In this document: one piece after another, positions 8,427 to 16,758 of the stretch
How the letters are laid out: every line of letters starts with the position of its first letter
Position numbering within the stretch: the stretch's first letter is position 1
DNA from: an uncultured Flavobacteriaceae bacterium
GTDB taxonomy: Bacteria; Bacteroidota; Bacteroidia; Flavobacteriales; Flavobacteriaceae
Direction: 5' to 3'
DNA: 64,000 nt
Assembly (NCBI GenBank): GCA_947504035.1
Contig: CANNGA010000002.1
Coordinates: 334,545-398,544, forward strand
Position numbers and translations under genes: made by a program
Notes under the pieces: generated by a model
Told to the model about the DNA's origin: nothing
Seen by the model: the letters and a program-made list of their open reading frames with translations, nothing else
The model's database searches: none

Positions 8427-9935
8427 ATGAATTTTTTAGAACGTCTTAAACACACCATACAAGAATACAGTACACACAATGCCTTTTTTATAAAAGAAAC
8501 GTATTTTAAATATGAAGTCTTAAATCATGAAATTATAAAAATAAGACAGGCATTGCAAACCCGTATGACGGCTAAGGATAACTATGTTGGATTGGTTGTT
8601 CACAATGATATTCATACTTACGCTGCTATTATAGCGCTATGGTTAGAAGGTAAAGCCTATATTCCAATTAGTCCCGATGCACCCGCAGTTCGTAATACCG
8701 CCATTTTAAAAAGTACAGACACCACCTTTGTTATAGATGTGGCGCAAACATCGGTATATGAAGCCAATTTTACAGTTTTAAACACGTCGTATTTAGAATT
8801 TCAGGACTTTCAATTACAAGAGAGTACCTTTAATCCCGACGCGATTGCCTATATACTCTTTACTTCAGGGAGCACAGGGACACCTAAAGGGGTTTCTATT
8901 AGTTTCGATAATTTAGAAGGACTTATTACAGCAATAAAAGCAGATAAAGCACACGACATTTACCCAGAAGACCGGTGTTTACAAATGTTTGAATTGACAT
9001 TTGATTTTTCATTAGTCACATTTCTATACCCTTTACTTCATGGCGCTTGTGTTTATACCATTCCTAAGGATCAAATTAAGTATTTATACGTGTTTAAGCT
9101 TATTGTGCAACATAAGCTCACCTATTTGGTCATGACACCTTCTATTATTAACTATTTGCAACCCTACTTTAATGAGATACATGCAGAGGCTATACGCTAT
9201 TGTTGTTTTGGCGCTGCGCCTCTTTTACATGATGTATTACGCAAATGGGAAAACTGCATACCCAATGCTACAGTATACAATTCGTATGGCCCTACAGAAT
9301 ACACAGTAACCACTAGTTATTACAAGCTGTCTGGGACGACGCATTTACAAACCAAAAATGGTGTTATAGCGATAGGGAAACCAATGCAAAGTATAGACGC
9401 TATTATCGTAGATGAAAATCACAATGAAATTCCAAATAATACTCCAGGCGAACTTTGTCTTGCAGGCCGGCAGTTAACTACAGGCTACTGGAAAAATCCA
9501 GAACAAAACGCAAAAGCCTTTTTCGAAGCTTCTCACGAACACCAAACAAAACGGTTCTATAAAACAGGGGATTTATGCATCAAAGCAGATTCGGGAGTCT
9601 TTATTTTTATAGGTAGAAAGGATTTTCAAGTTAAAATTCAAGGTTATAGAATCGAACTGGGTGAGATTGAATTTCAAGCACGTAAAATCATTACCGATCT
9701 AAACTTTACAGTATTAGATGTGGATTTAGATACTGGAGACAAAACGTTGTTACTTGTAGTAGAATCTGCTATCGGTTTTGATGATGCACCAGTTCTAACA
9801 CATCTAAAAACCACTTTACCAGATTATATGGTGCCTAAACATACCATGTGTATTGCCGAACTGCCGCATAATAGAAATGGCAAACTAGATAGAGGGCAAT
9901 TAAGAACGTATTTTAAAAACAAATCAAATGGATAG
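8427..9935 (+). CDS. Stand-alone amino acid/acyl adenylation enzyme (DltA-like)
   Basis: A 502-residue ANL-superfamily adenylation domain resembling DltA and NRPS A domains. Core motifs are seen in order: A3 YILFTSGSTGTPKG (about residues 141-154), A5 YNSYGPTEYTV (about 283-293), A7 YKTGDL (about 376), A8 GRKDFQVKIQGYRIELGEIE (about 396-415) and A10 NRNGKLDR with the catalytic Lys near 485. It should activate a carboxylic acid as AMP ester and load it on the carrier encoded next. The stop overlaps the start of that carrier gene by 8 bases, indicating translational coupling. The specificity pocket cannot be assigned by eye; amino acid or hydroxy acid are both possible. Confidence 0.87.
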   Translation: MNFLERLKHTIQEYSTHNAFFIKETYFKYEVLNHEIIKIRQALQTRMTAKDNYVGLVVHNDIHTYAAIIALWLEGKAYIPISPDAPAVRNTAILKSTDTTFVIDVAQTSVYEANFTVLNTSYLEFQDFQLQESTFNPDAIAYILFTSGSTGTPKGVSISFDNLEGLITAIKADKAHDIYPEDRCLQMFELTFDFSLVTFLYPLLHGACVYTIPKDQIKYLYVFKLIVQHKLTYLVMTPSIINYLQPYFNEIHAEAIRYCCFGAAPLLHDVLRKWENCIPNATVYNSYGPTEYTVTTSYYKLSGTTHLQTKNGVIAIGKPMQSIDAIIVDENHNEIPNNTPGELCLAGRQLTTGYWKNPEQNAKAFFEASHEHQTKRFYKTGDLCIKADSGVFIFIGRKDFQVKIQGYRIELGEIEFQARKIITDLNFTVLDVDLDTGDKTLLLVVESAIGFDDAPVLTHLKTTLPDYMVPKHTMCIAELPHNRNGKLDRGQLRTYFKNKSNG

Positions 9936-10176
9936 AGACGATATTTTATTAAAAGTAAATGCTGCGTTTGCAAAAATTTTAGAACACTCTAATTTTAACT
10001 TAGAAGACACTACCACGGCAGCAGATGTTGACGGTTGGGAATCTGTAACGCACATGTTAATTATTAATGAGATTGAACAGGTATTTAATATCAAATTCAA
10101 ACTCATGGATTTAATGGGTATGAATAATGTTGGAGATTTATTGCGAACCATAACTGCAGAACTCAACACTAAATAG
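9928..10176 (+). CDS. Acyl carrier protein
   Basis: An 82-residue four-helix carrier. The phosphopantetheine site is S39 in DVDGWESVTHM, which fits the D-x-x-(D/E)-S pattern, and the rest (INEIEQVFNIKF, MNNVGDLLRTI) matches helices II-IV of PP-binding proteins. It overlaps the adenylation gene by 8 bases and is 6 bases before a phosphoglycosyl transferase, so it belongs to the polysaccharide operon and not to fatty acid synthesis. It probably carries the acid activated by its upstream neighbour, as DltC does for DltA. Confidence 0.88.
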   Translation: MDRDDILLKVNAAFAKILEHSNFNLEDTTTAADVDGWESVTHMLIINEIEQVFNIKFKLMDLMGMNNVGDLLRTITAELNTK

Positions 10177-10182
10177 TCCTCG

Positions 10183-10797
10183 ATGTATACCCGATTCTTT
10201 AAACCTTTTTTTGATATATCTGTAGCTTCTGTGGCTTTAGTACTCCTATTCCCTGTTTTTAGTATTGTTACGATATGTTTATGGTTTTTAAATGATAAAG
10301 CGCCTTTTTTTACTCAAAAACGACCTGGTAAAAATGAAAAAATATTTAGTATTTTAAAGTTTAAAACCATGGATAATAAGACCGACGCCTCTGGAAAACT
10401 ATTACCAGATGCCGAACGGCTTACTTTTATTGGTAAAATTATAAGAAAAACGTCTTTAGACGAATTGCCACAGCTTATAAATATTATAAAAGGCGACATG
10501 AGTTTTATTGGGCCTAGACCATTATTAATACGTTATTTGCCTTATTATACCGAGGCAGAACGCGTACGCCATGCGATAAAGCCAGGCATTACAGGCCTGG
10601 CACAGGTCTCAGGAAGAAACATGTTAAACTGGGACGATAGACTTAAAAAAGATATAGAGTATCATGACACGATGAGTTTTATGTTAGATGTCAGCATTTT
10701 TTTTAAAACCATAAAAAATGTTTTAACATCTAAAGATATCGCCGTTGATCCTAATGCAGTAATTAAAGACTTAGATGAAATCAGATCCAAACCTTAA
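10183..10797 (+). CDS. PglC-type phosphoglycosyl transferase (initiating sugar transferase), copy 1
   Basis: A 204-residue bacterial sugar transferase that moves a sugar-1-phosphate onto undecaprenyl phosphate to begin a repeat unit. It is the short PglC form: one N-terminal reentrant hydrophobic segment (about residues 10-35), then the cytosolic core with TQKRPGKNEKIF, LKFKTMD, the catalytic Asp93-Glu94 in TSLDELPQ, SFIGPRPLL and the KPGITGLAQVSGRN motif. The stop overlaps the next gene by 23 bases. A paralogue of almost the same length lies at 11470. Confidence 0.92.
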   Translation: MYTRFFKPFFDISVASVALVLLFPVFSIVTICLWFLNDKAPFFTQKRPGKNEKIFSILKFKTMDNKTDASGKLLPDAERLTFIGKIIRKTSLDELPQLINIIKGDMSFIGPRPLLIRYLPYYTEAERVRHAIKPGITGLAQVSGRNMLNWDDRLKKDIEYHDTMSFMLDVSIFFKTIKNVLTSKDIAVDPNAVIKDLDEIRSKP

Positions 10798-11380
10798 GTG
10801 GGCCATATTAGTAACAGGTTGGGGCAGAAATGCTAAAGACACCTTAAAAGCTTTTGTACACCAAAAGCTAAAGCAGTCTACCATAGCGGTAGTCATTTAT
10901 GAATCTGAACCCTGTGGTGCTAAAGACTATGCTGAAAAGCATGGTATAGAAACCCTTCAAATGTTAAGACGTGATTTTTCAGATCGCACTGCATATCAAA
11001 AGCAGCTTATTCATGAAATTAATGCTAGAGCTATCGATTATGTTTTCATGCTTAACTTTAAGTATATCATTAGAGATCATATGCTTAAAGCTTTTCCTAA
11101 TAGAATCATAAATATACACCCCTCCTTATTCCCTAGCTTTTTGGCTACAAAAACAGCCATACAAGATGCGTTGGATTATGGTGTTAAAATTACAGGGGTT
11201 ACCACACATATTATAGACGATAAAATAGATGAAGGCACCATTTTATGCCAACGGGCTATTAAAGTAGCTGAAGACGATACTTTCGATACCTTGTATCCTA
11301 AATTTGCAAAACAAGGTAAAAAAATCATCCTAGAAACCATAGCCGCAATAGAGGCTCGACATACCAATCAACAGGCCTAA
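10775..11380 (+). CDS. PurN-like formyltransferase of the polysaccharide locus
   Basis: A 201-residue formyl transferase fold protein. The motif NIHPSLFPSFLATKTAIQDA (about residues 110-129) with VKITGVTTHIIDDKIDEG matches the N10-formyltetrahydrofolate binding and active-site region of PurN-type glycinamide ribonucleotide transformylases, including the catalytic Asn-x-His and the later Asp. The family also includes sugar N-formyltransferases such as WbkC and VioF. Lying between two phosphoglycosyl transferases and overlapping the first by 23 bases, it more likely formylates an amino sugar (or its precursor) than works in purine synthesis. That assignment is inference. Confidence 0.75.
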   Translation: MKSDPNLKWAILVTGWGRNAKDTLKAFVHQKLKQSTIAVVIYESEPCGAKDYAEKHGIETLQMLRRDFSDRTAYQKQLIHEINARAIDYVFMLNFKYIIRDHMLKAFPNRIINIHPSLFPSFLATKTAIQDALDYGVKITGVTTHIIDDKIDEGTILCQRAIKVAEDDTFDTLYPKFAKQGKKIILETIAAIEARHTNQQA

Positions 11381-11469
11381 AGCGATTATAGCGTTGTGTC
11401 TTGGCGAAGTATTGCTGCATTTTAACGCTTTCACTTTGGGAATTTAAAGAGACCAATTACTTTTACCCC

Positions 11470-12081
11470 ATGAATTATAGAACCTTAAAACGATTTTTAG
11501 ATTTTACAGCTGCTTTAGTTGCTTTAATACTACTAGCACCTATTTTCTTAACGGCAACACTATGTCTATTAATCACGAACAGCGGCAAACCTTTTTTCTT
11601 CCAACAACGTCCTGGTAAAAACGAAAAACTGTTTCATATTATTAAGTTTAAAACCATGAAGGATCCTAAACCAGGAGATGAATCTAACCTTCATAATTTA
11701 AGTCGCGTTACAAAAATTGGAAGCTTTATACGAAAATACTCTATAGATGAAATTCCGCAATTAATTAATGTTATTAAAGGTGATATGAGTATTGTGGGGC
11801 CAAGACCTCTTTTGGTTAATTATTTGAAACTATACAATGCTGAACAAAAAAAACGACATAATGTAAGACCAGGCATATCAGGTTGGGCACAAGTGAAAGG
11901 AAGAAACGCTCTATCTTGGGCCGATAAGTTTGCTTATGATGTTTGGTATGTAGAACACCAATCTTTTGCTCTAGATGTGAAAATTATTTTACTTACTATA
12001 AAACGTGTTATTAAGCCTGAAGGTATTAATAATGCCGAAAATGAGGGGACGACAATGCCAGAGTTTAAAGGAAATAATTAA
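11470..12081 (+). CDS. PglC-type phosphoglycosyl transferase, copy 2
   Basis: A 203-residue sugar transferase from the ATG at 11470; upstream in-frame TTG codons would only add residues that do not fit the family. Motifs: hydrophobic segment about residues 12-34, QQRPGKNEKLF, IKFKTMK, catalytic Asp93-Glu94 in YSIDEIPQ, SIVGPRPLL, RPGISGWAQVKGRN. It is clearly paralogous to the enzyme at 10183, with the same motif spacing. Two initiating enzymes in one locus could act on different sugars or start two different glycans. It ends the rightward run and is followed by a strong terminator at 12121. Confidence 0.9.
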   Translation: MNYRTLKRFLDFTAALVALILLAPIFLTATLCLLITNSGKPFFFQQRPGKNEKLFHIIKFKTMKDPKPGDESNLHNLSRVTKIGSFIRKYSIDEIPQLINVIKGDMSIVGPRPLLVNYLKLYNAEQKKRHNVRPGISGWAQVKGRNALSWADKFAYDVWYVEHQSFALDVKIILLTIKRVIKPEGINNAENEGTTMPEFKGNN

Positions 12082-12120
12082 GGATTCTCCCCTATTCTTT
12101 TATTAAAAAAACAACATCAA

Positions 12121-12159
12121 ACCAGCATCGTTTTAAATTTAAAACGATGCTGGTTTTTT
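12121..12159 (+). terminator. Terminator at the end of the rightward polysaccharide operon
   Basis: Near-perfect inverted repeat: ACCAGCATCG (12121-12130) and CGATGCTGGT (12145-12154), joined by the self-complementary TTTTAAATTTAAAA, followed by a T run. Confidence 0.88.
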
Positions 12160-12836
12160 AGAAATAGACTTTTGTTAGTGCAATACAACATATTTTGTTT
12201 ATCGTTTTCACAGCACAACCATCAAATAAAAATTTATACTTCCCTTTAATAGATACAGTATAAGATCTAAACTAATAAAAAATAAATATGGCGTTATTCT
12301 ATGCTGTATACGTTTACAATGCTAAAAACGCCTTTGTATAGCTGAGTACTATCTGTAAATCTTTCTTTGTTATTTATGCCATACTTTAATAGGAGCAGAT
12401 CATACAGTAATGCTCTATATCTTTAATGAAAACAACTACAATATCAGTAACTCATTTTATCCTGAAATTAGATCATAAAGGGTGTTGTATTACAAATGGC
12501 TTAAAAAATTAAACGGGATTATTTCCTGTTTAACTCTAATTTTTCAGTTTGCCTATATATTTTATAAATCTATTATATTATAAATACGTTATTTGTTTTT
12601 TATAATTTATAGTATATTAGGCTGTGATTTTATGATTGTTAGCTGTAATCACGTTTTTTTAAGACATATGTTTTGATATGTAAGATTAAACAACTAAATT
12701 AACTAGAAAAACAATCATTCAAAGCACTTTCCCCATAAAATACATATAAATACATGTAAATACAGGGTCGTTTTAACGACTGTAATGTACCGGTACATGC
12801 GCCTTTATAATTAGAGTCATTGAAACGATTTATATT
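12160..12836. other. Long AT-rich gap without a recognisable gene
   Basis: About 680 bases between the operon terminator and the FemAB-like gene. No convincing protein gene, tRNA or IS end is seen. It holds a GGCGTT/AACGCC hairpin at 12290-12332, a GTCGTT-TT-AACGAC inverted repeat near 12767-12780 and the 14-base palindrome at 12785-12798. It may carry the promoter region of the downstream gene, or be worn-down former coding sequence. Base composition is even more AT-rich than its surroundings. Confidence 0.5.
12785..12798. promoter_or_regulatory. 14-base perfect palindrome upstream of a FemAB-like gene
   Basis: ATGTACCGGTACAT reads the same on both strands and lies 39 bases before the TTG start at 12837. 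Its size and position fit an operator for a dimeric regulator; no cognate regulator is known. Confidence 0.4.
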
Positions 12837-13865
12837 TTGAATATTATCACGGAAAAAGAGGATTGGACACATGCTTTAAAGCAGGTACCATATTATGACA
12901 TATATCATACTTATGAGTATCATGAAATATCGAAAGCTACTCCTGAAGATACACCTATACTTATTGAGTATATTGATGGGGTACATAAAATATACCTCCC
13001 TTTAATTAAAAGACACATACCAAATACTTCTTTTTTTGATGCGACGTCTGTTTATGGTTATGCAGGACCTATACACGTAAATATAGATGCTCAATTTGAT
13101 ACGTCTAAATTTAGTACGGCATTAACGGCTGTTTTAAAAGAAGAAAACATTATATCTGTTTTTTCACGATTAAATCCATATATACAACACCAAGAGTCTA
13201 TTTTAAAGGCCTTAGGTGCTGTAAAAACACTTGGTAATATTGTAAATATAGATTTATCAAAACCCATAGATACACAACGTACGCTGTTTTCTAAAACAAC
13301 GAAACGCTATATTAATAAATGCAGAAAACTGTTTGATGTTAAAATGAGTAGTGAGAAGGCCGATATTAAAGCATTTATAGATTTGTATTATGAAAATATG
13401 GATCGTGTTAACGCTGTAGGACGCTACTATTTTACAGAAACTTACTTTTTTAATATTATAGCACAGTTAAAAGCTAAAGTAGATATTCTTTTTGCTATCG
13501 ATAAAGAGACAAAACAGATTGTTTCTGCTGCCATGATGTTTAAAACAAAAGACATTATACACTATCATATCTCTGGTACCAAAAACGATACCTTAAACCT
13601 CTCTCCTATACGTCTGTTAATTGATGAAATGCGTATTATAGGAACTCAAGAAGGTTATACTTATTTTAATTTAGGTGGTGGATTAGGCAATAAAGAAGAC
13701 AATTTATTTAAATTTAAATCGTCCTTTTCAAAAGATTTCAAACCCTTTAAAATTTGGAAACACGTTGTAAATCCTAGCGTGTATGACGAGCTTGTCTCTG
13801 CGCATTGCAATAGAGAAGCGCTTACATCTACAGATTTTTTTCCCCTCTATAGACACTATTCCTAA
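12837..13865 (+). CDS. FemAB/GNAT-like acyl or aminoacyl transferase, copy 1
   Basis: A 342-residue protein of the FemAB-related GNAT group (PF13480-like) often found in exopolysaccharide and peptidoglycan loci. Features are DIYHTYEYHEI at residues 19-29, KTTKRYINKCRKLF (about 153-166) and the C-terminal YFNLGGGLGNKEDNLFKFKSSFS (ending near 302, shown here as two blocks YFNLGGGLGNKED and NLFKFKSSFS). The start is a TTG; no ATG is available near the family N-terminus. A paralogue on the opposite strand faces it at 13979. The acceptor may be an amino sugar of the same polysaccharide. Confidence 0.75.
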   Translation: MNIITEKEDWTHALKQVPYYDIYHTYEYHEISKATPEDTPILIEYIDGVHKIYLPLIKRHIPNTSFFDATSVYGYAGPIHVNIDAQFDTSKFSTALTAVLKEENIISVFSRLNPYIQHQESILKALGAVKTLGNIVNIDLSKPIDTQRTLFSKTTKRYINKCRKLFDVKMSSEKADIKAFIDLYYENMDRVNAVGRYYFTETYFFNIIAQLKAKVDILFAIDKETKQIVSAAMMFKTKDIIHYHISGTKNDTLNLSPIRLLIDEMRIIGTQEGYTYFNLGGGLGNKEDNLFKFKSSFSKDFKPFKIWKHVVNPSVYDELVSAHCNREALTSTDFFPLYRHYS

Positions 13866-13927
13866 TTAGAATTAGAAAATATTCACTTTATGGGAAGCGC
13901 TATAAAACACTAAGTTTTTAAGTAAAG

Positions 13928-13962
13928 ATATGGCGTCGTAAAATACGTTTACAACGCCATAT
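13928..13962. terminator. Hairpin between convergent FemAB-like genes
   Basis: A 9-base stem ATATGGCGT (13928-13936) pairs with ACGCCATAT (13954-13962). There is no strong T run on either side, so terminator function is uncertain. The hairpin resembles another at 12286-12332. Confidence 0.4.
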
Positions 13963-13978
13963 ATATTATATGCTTACT

Positions 13979-15046
13979 CTAAACCGGTTGTCTGTATTTT
14001 GGGAAATAATGTACTTCGCGTGTGTCTTTATCTAAAGATGGTGTAATATTGGCTTTAGCTACCATCTCTTTATAGACTTTAGGATCTATAACTTTACGTC
14101 CTGTATAAAAAACAACATCTTCGTCGTTAGGAAAGAAGGTTTTCTTGTATTTATATAAGCTGTCGTTATTTTGTCTTCCTCCACCAAGAACGTAGTAGGT
14201 ATGACCATTTGCTCTGGCCCATTTCATGACCTGTATTTTTAAATAATCGTTAGGACGACAATCGAAATAATCTGATAATGTGCCTCCTAAGTAAGAAAAT
14301 AACGTATGTCCAGATATAAAAATTAATTCTGCAGAAATCGGGACATCTCCTTTATACACGTAAGCAATGGCATAGTTGTCTTTGTTTAAACGTATGATGT
14401 TTTCAAAATAATTTAACGAAAAAAAGTAAGACTGATCAGCATTTAACCGTTGCATTGTCGTTATATAGATGTCGTAAAATACTTTTACATGTTCTAAATC
14501 ATCTGGTGTATTGATAATCTTTATAGAAAGGTTGTTAGAAACGGCTTTTCTATAGTTGTTACGTACCTTAGCCTTGAAGTTTCCCCATTGCAACTCCTTT
14601 TCTGAGTGAATAAAACCATTCACATTATTTAAAGTAGGCACTAGTTTCCCCGTATAAAACTGATGGTTTAAACTCAAACTAAAACGAATAAATTCGGAAA
14701 CTACATCGTTAGCCTTGTACCAAGCATCTACAGCTTCCCAAAAATCTAACAAATACGCTCTAGACATATCTTCGTTAAATAAAGGACCACTATAGCCATA
14801 AGGCGAACTCACATCATAGTAGTGTTCAAAACCTTCAACTTTTATTTTTCTAAGCAAAAACGGCATTAAAACTAAAGTTTTATCCGTATTACCATAGGTG
14901 AAATAGCAGAGTTCTTCATCTACCAATTCATCTAAGTTAATCCCTAAAATTTTGCAAAACGGATTTACTCTACTAAATGCGTCTACGCAATCAAAATATT
15001 TATAAAAATCCCCCTTTTTTTTAATCTTATTAACAACTAACTGCAT
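13979..15046 (-). CDS. FemAB/GNAT-like acyl or aminoacyl transferase, copy 2
   Basis: A 355-residue protein of the same group as the gene at 12837. Shared features are SSPYGYSGPLF (about residues 105-115), KVRNNYRKAVSNNL (about 180-193), and THYYVLGGGRQNNDSLYKYKKTFF-like ending (THYYVLGGGRQ and YKYKKTFF near residues 285-308), which correspond to the GGG-K/R-phosphate-loop-like region of FemAB relatives. It is the last gene of a leftward run; its ATG overlaps the stop of the HAD gene. The ATP-grasp enzyme two genes upstream suggests that amino acid or carboxylate substrates are handled here. Confidence 0.75.
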   Translation of the reverse strand: MQLVVNKIKKKGDFYKYFDCVDAFSRVNPFCKILGINLDELVDEELCYFTYGNTDKTLVLMPFLLRKIKVEGFEHYYDVSSPYGYSGPLFNEDMSRAYLLDFWEAVDAWYKANDVVSEFIRFSLSLNHQFYTGKLVPTLNNVNGFIHSEKELQWGNFKAKVRNNYRKAVSNNLSIKIINTPDDLEHVKVFYDIYITTMQRLNADQSYFFSLNYFENIIRLNKDNYAIAYVYKGDVPISAELIFISGHTLFSYLGGTLSDYFDCRPNDYLKIQVMKWARANGHTYYVLGGGRQNNDSLYKYKKTFFPNDEDVVFYTGRKVIDPKVYKEMVAKANITPSLDKDTREVHYFPKYRQPV

Positions 15047-15729
15047 TAAATGTGTTTTATAATGTTAGGAACCTCATTAAAGTGGTTAATTTTAAATTGA
15101 GGTAAAAATTGGTTTGCCAAATCAAAGCTTTGTTTATGTATATTGAGAGAAGCATCATCTAATAAACAAATACTCGTCCAGCCTAAGTGGTTCGGGGCTA
15201 TAAAATCTTTCTTGGTATTATCTCCTATATATACATAGTTTAGAGATGTCCCATATTTCGTTTCATAAAATTTAAAATTATTAGGATTAGGTTTTTCAGA
15301 ACCAAATTCTTCAGAGATTAAAATATCATCTAAATAAGCTTCTAAACCTAAAGCTTTTATTTTACTACGCTGCTGTTTACTTCTACCATCTGTAATTAAG
15401 CCAATTTTATATACATTGGCCTTTAAATACGATAGTAATGTTTTGCTTTCATTAGAAAGTTTAATATTAGGACTATGGTTGCGATACAATTGCAGCAACG
15501 TAGAAACCTCTGTATCTGATGGTTTAAATTTAAGAAGTACTGTTTCAAAAGGATTAGCGCCTTTATAATACGCTTCTACTAAAAATGTGTAGATAACACT
15601 AGCATCTACACTAACTTTAGAAGCGATATATTGAGCGATCTCCTCATAAGCAGATTTTAAAAAATCAATCTCCTTATACAGTGTATCATCTAAATCAAAT
15701 ACAAATACCAAATTATCTTTCATAGTCAT
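15046..15729 (-). CDS. HAD-superfamily phosphatase
   Basis: A 227-residue HAD hydrolase: motif I FVFDLDDTLYKE (nucleophile Asp about residue 11), motif II IGLITDGRS, a Lys region EEFGSEKPNPNNF and motif IV YIGDNTKKDF. The cap is the small helical C1 type. A second ATG two codons in (15723) would also fit and would reduce the overlap with the ATP-grasp gene. It sits tightly between an ATP-grasp and a FemAB-like gene, so it probably dephosphorylates an intermediate of the same pathway. Confidence 0.85.
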   Translation of the reverse strand: MTMKDNLVFVFDLDDTLYKEIDFLKSAYEEIAQYIASKVSVDASVIYTFLVEAYYKGANPFETVLLKFKPSDTEVSTLLQLYRNHSPNIKLSNESKTLLSYLKANVYKIGLITDGRSKQQRSKIKALGLEAYLDDILISEEFGSEKPNPNNFKFYETKYGTSLNYVYIGDNTKKDFIAPNHLGWTSICLLDDASLNIHKQSFDLANQFLPQFKINHFNEVPNIIKHI

Positions 15730-16681
15730 GCACTAGTACTTCATGGTCGTAACGCAACATTAATAAATTCTCTTCCCAGTCTTCGAAATACTCTGGAGCA
15801 GGTACCTCTGCTAAGTATTCATTAATAAGCCATTTGGGGTAATTGGCACCTGCAAAATATGAAAGCGGATAACCGCCACCAAATCGTGCATTAATTTCTA
15901 TACCATAAATCTCTCCTGTAGTTTTATGTTTAAAGAATTGCGCTGTTAAGCAACCTATGGCGCCTTCTATATACCCAAGTTTATCCTTAATATAAGTGAC
16001 AAGAACACCTTTTTCGGTGGCACATTTGTTCACTTCACCATCTCTAACTTCAATACGTTCTCTAGGTACGACGCATTTTAAATGGTGCGATTTATCATAA
16101 TACAAATCACAAGTGTACTCTTGAAACTCATCATGATCTAGATATTCCAAAAACATCAAATCTTCATTTTTAAAATGATATTCTGTAAGATCTTCATGTG
16201 TATTAATTAAATAGGTATCCACACTCCTACTACCATTTATCGGCTTAATAAACAGTGGTAATTTATAGTCGTATTTAGAGTATTCTTTAGCTATTTTGAT
16301 ACCATTATCTGTGAAGAAGGTATGGATGTCCCTTTTATTCCTGCACAAATTTACAAATGCTTCTTCGGCCACTATAGGTATAATGCCGTGCTTTTGCAGG
16401 ACATCTTTCTTTGAGGCTAAAACTTTAAGTTCTGTATCTATTGTAGGTATAACTAATTTAATAGCATTGGCTTTGCATATATCGATTAAACAATCAATAT
16501 AATTTTTTTCGCAAACCAAAGGAATATCGAAAGCGTGATCGGCTTCTTGACATGCAGCCGATAACTTTGTGTTATTATCTGTAGCCATGACTTTTCCTTC
16601 TGGAAAAATAGCTTTTAGTTCCTTTTGAAAAGCTCTAACCAAAGAAACTCTTCGTCCTGCCGATGTAATGAGTATATTCAT
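15713..16681 (-). CDS. ATP-grasp carboxylate-amine ligase of the polysaccharide locus
   Basis: A 322-residue ATP-grasp protein. The N-terminal domain starts with MNILITSAGRRVSLVRAFQ, typical of the carbamoyl-phosphate-synthase-like/PylC-like group. The ATP-binding part has LPLFIKPINGSRSVDTYLI (about residues 143-161) and the metal-binding end GEIYGIEINARFGGGYPLS (about 256-274) with Glu and Asn ligands. Such enzymes form an amide bond through an acyl-phosphate. The overlap with the HAD gene indicates coupling. Together with FemAB-like and HAD genes it suggests that an amino acid is ligated to a sugar or sugar acid, but the substrates are unknown. Confidence 0.8.
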   Translation of the reverse strand: MNILITSAGRRVSLVRAFQKELKAIFPEGKVMATDNNTKLSAACQEADHAFDIPLVCEKNYIDCLIDICKANAIKLVIPTIDTELKVLASKKDVLQKHGIIPIVAEEAFVNLCRNKRDIHTFFTDNGIKIAKEYSKYDYKLPLFIKPINGSRSVDTYLINTHEDLTEYHFKNEDLMFLEYLDHDEFQEYTCDLYYDKSHHLKCVVPRERIEVRDGEVNKCATEKGVLVTYIKDKLGYIEGAIGCLTAQFFKHKTTGEIYGIEINARFGGGYPLSYFAGANYPKWLINEYLAEVPAPEYFEDWEENLLMLRYDHEVLVHDYER

Positions 16682-16758
16682 TTAGTAAATATATCTGAAT
16701 TTATATATGTCGTTGTTTTTATAGACCACAAAAAAACAACATATATAAATTAAAACTA

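Noticed and set aside
12427..12513. 28-residue reading frame in the long gap
   Set aside because: Short, no recognisable motif or promoter.
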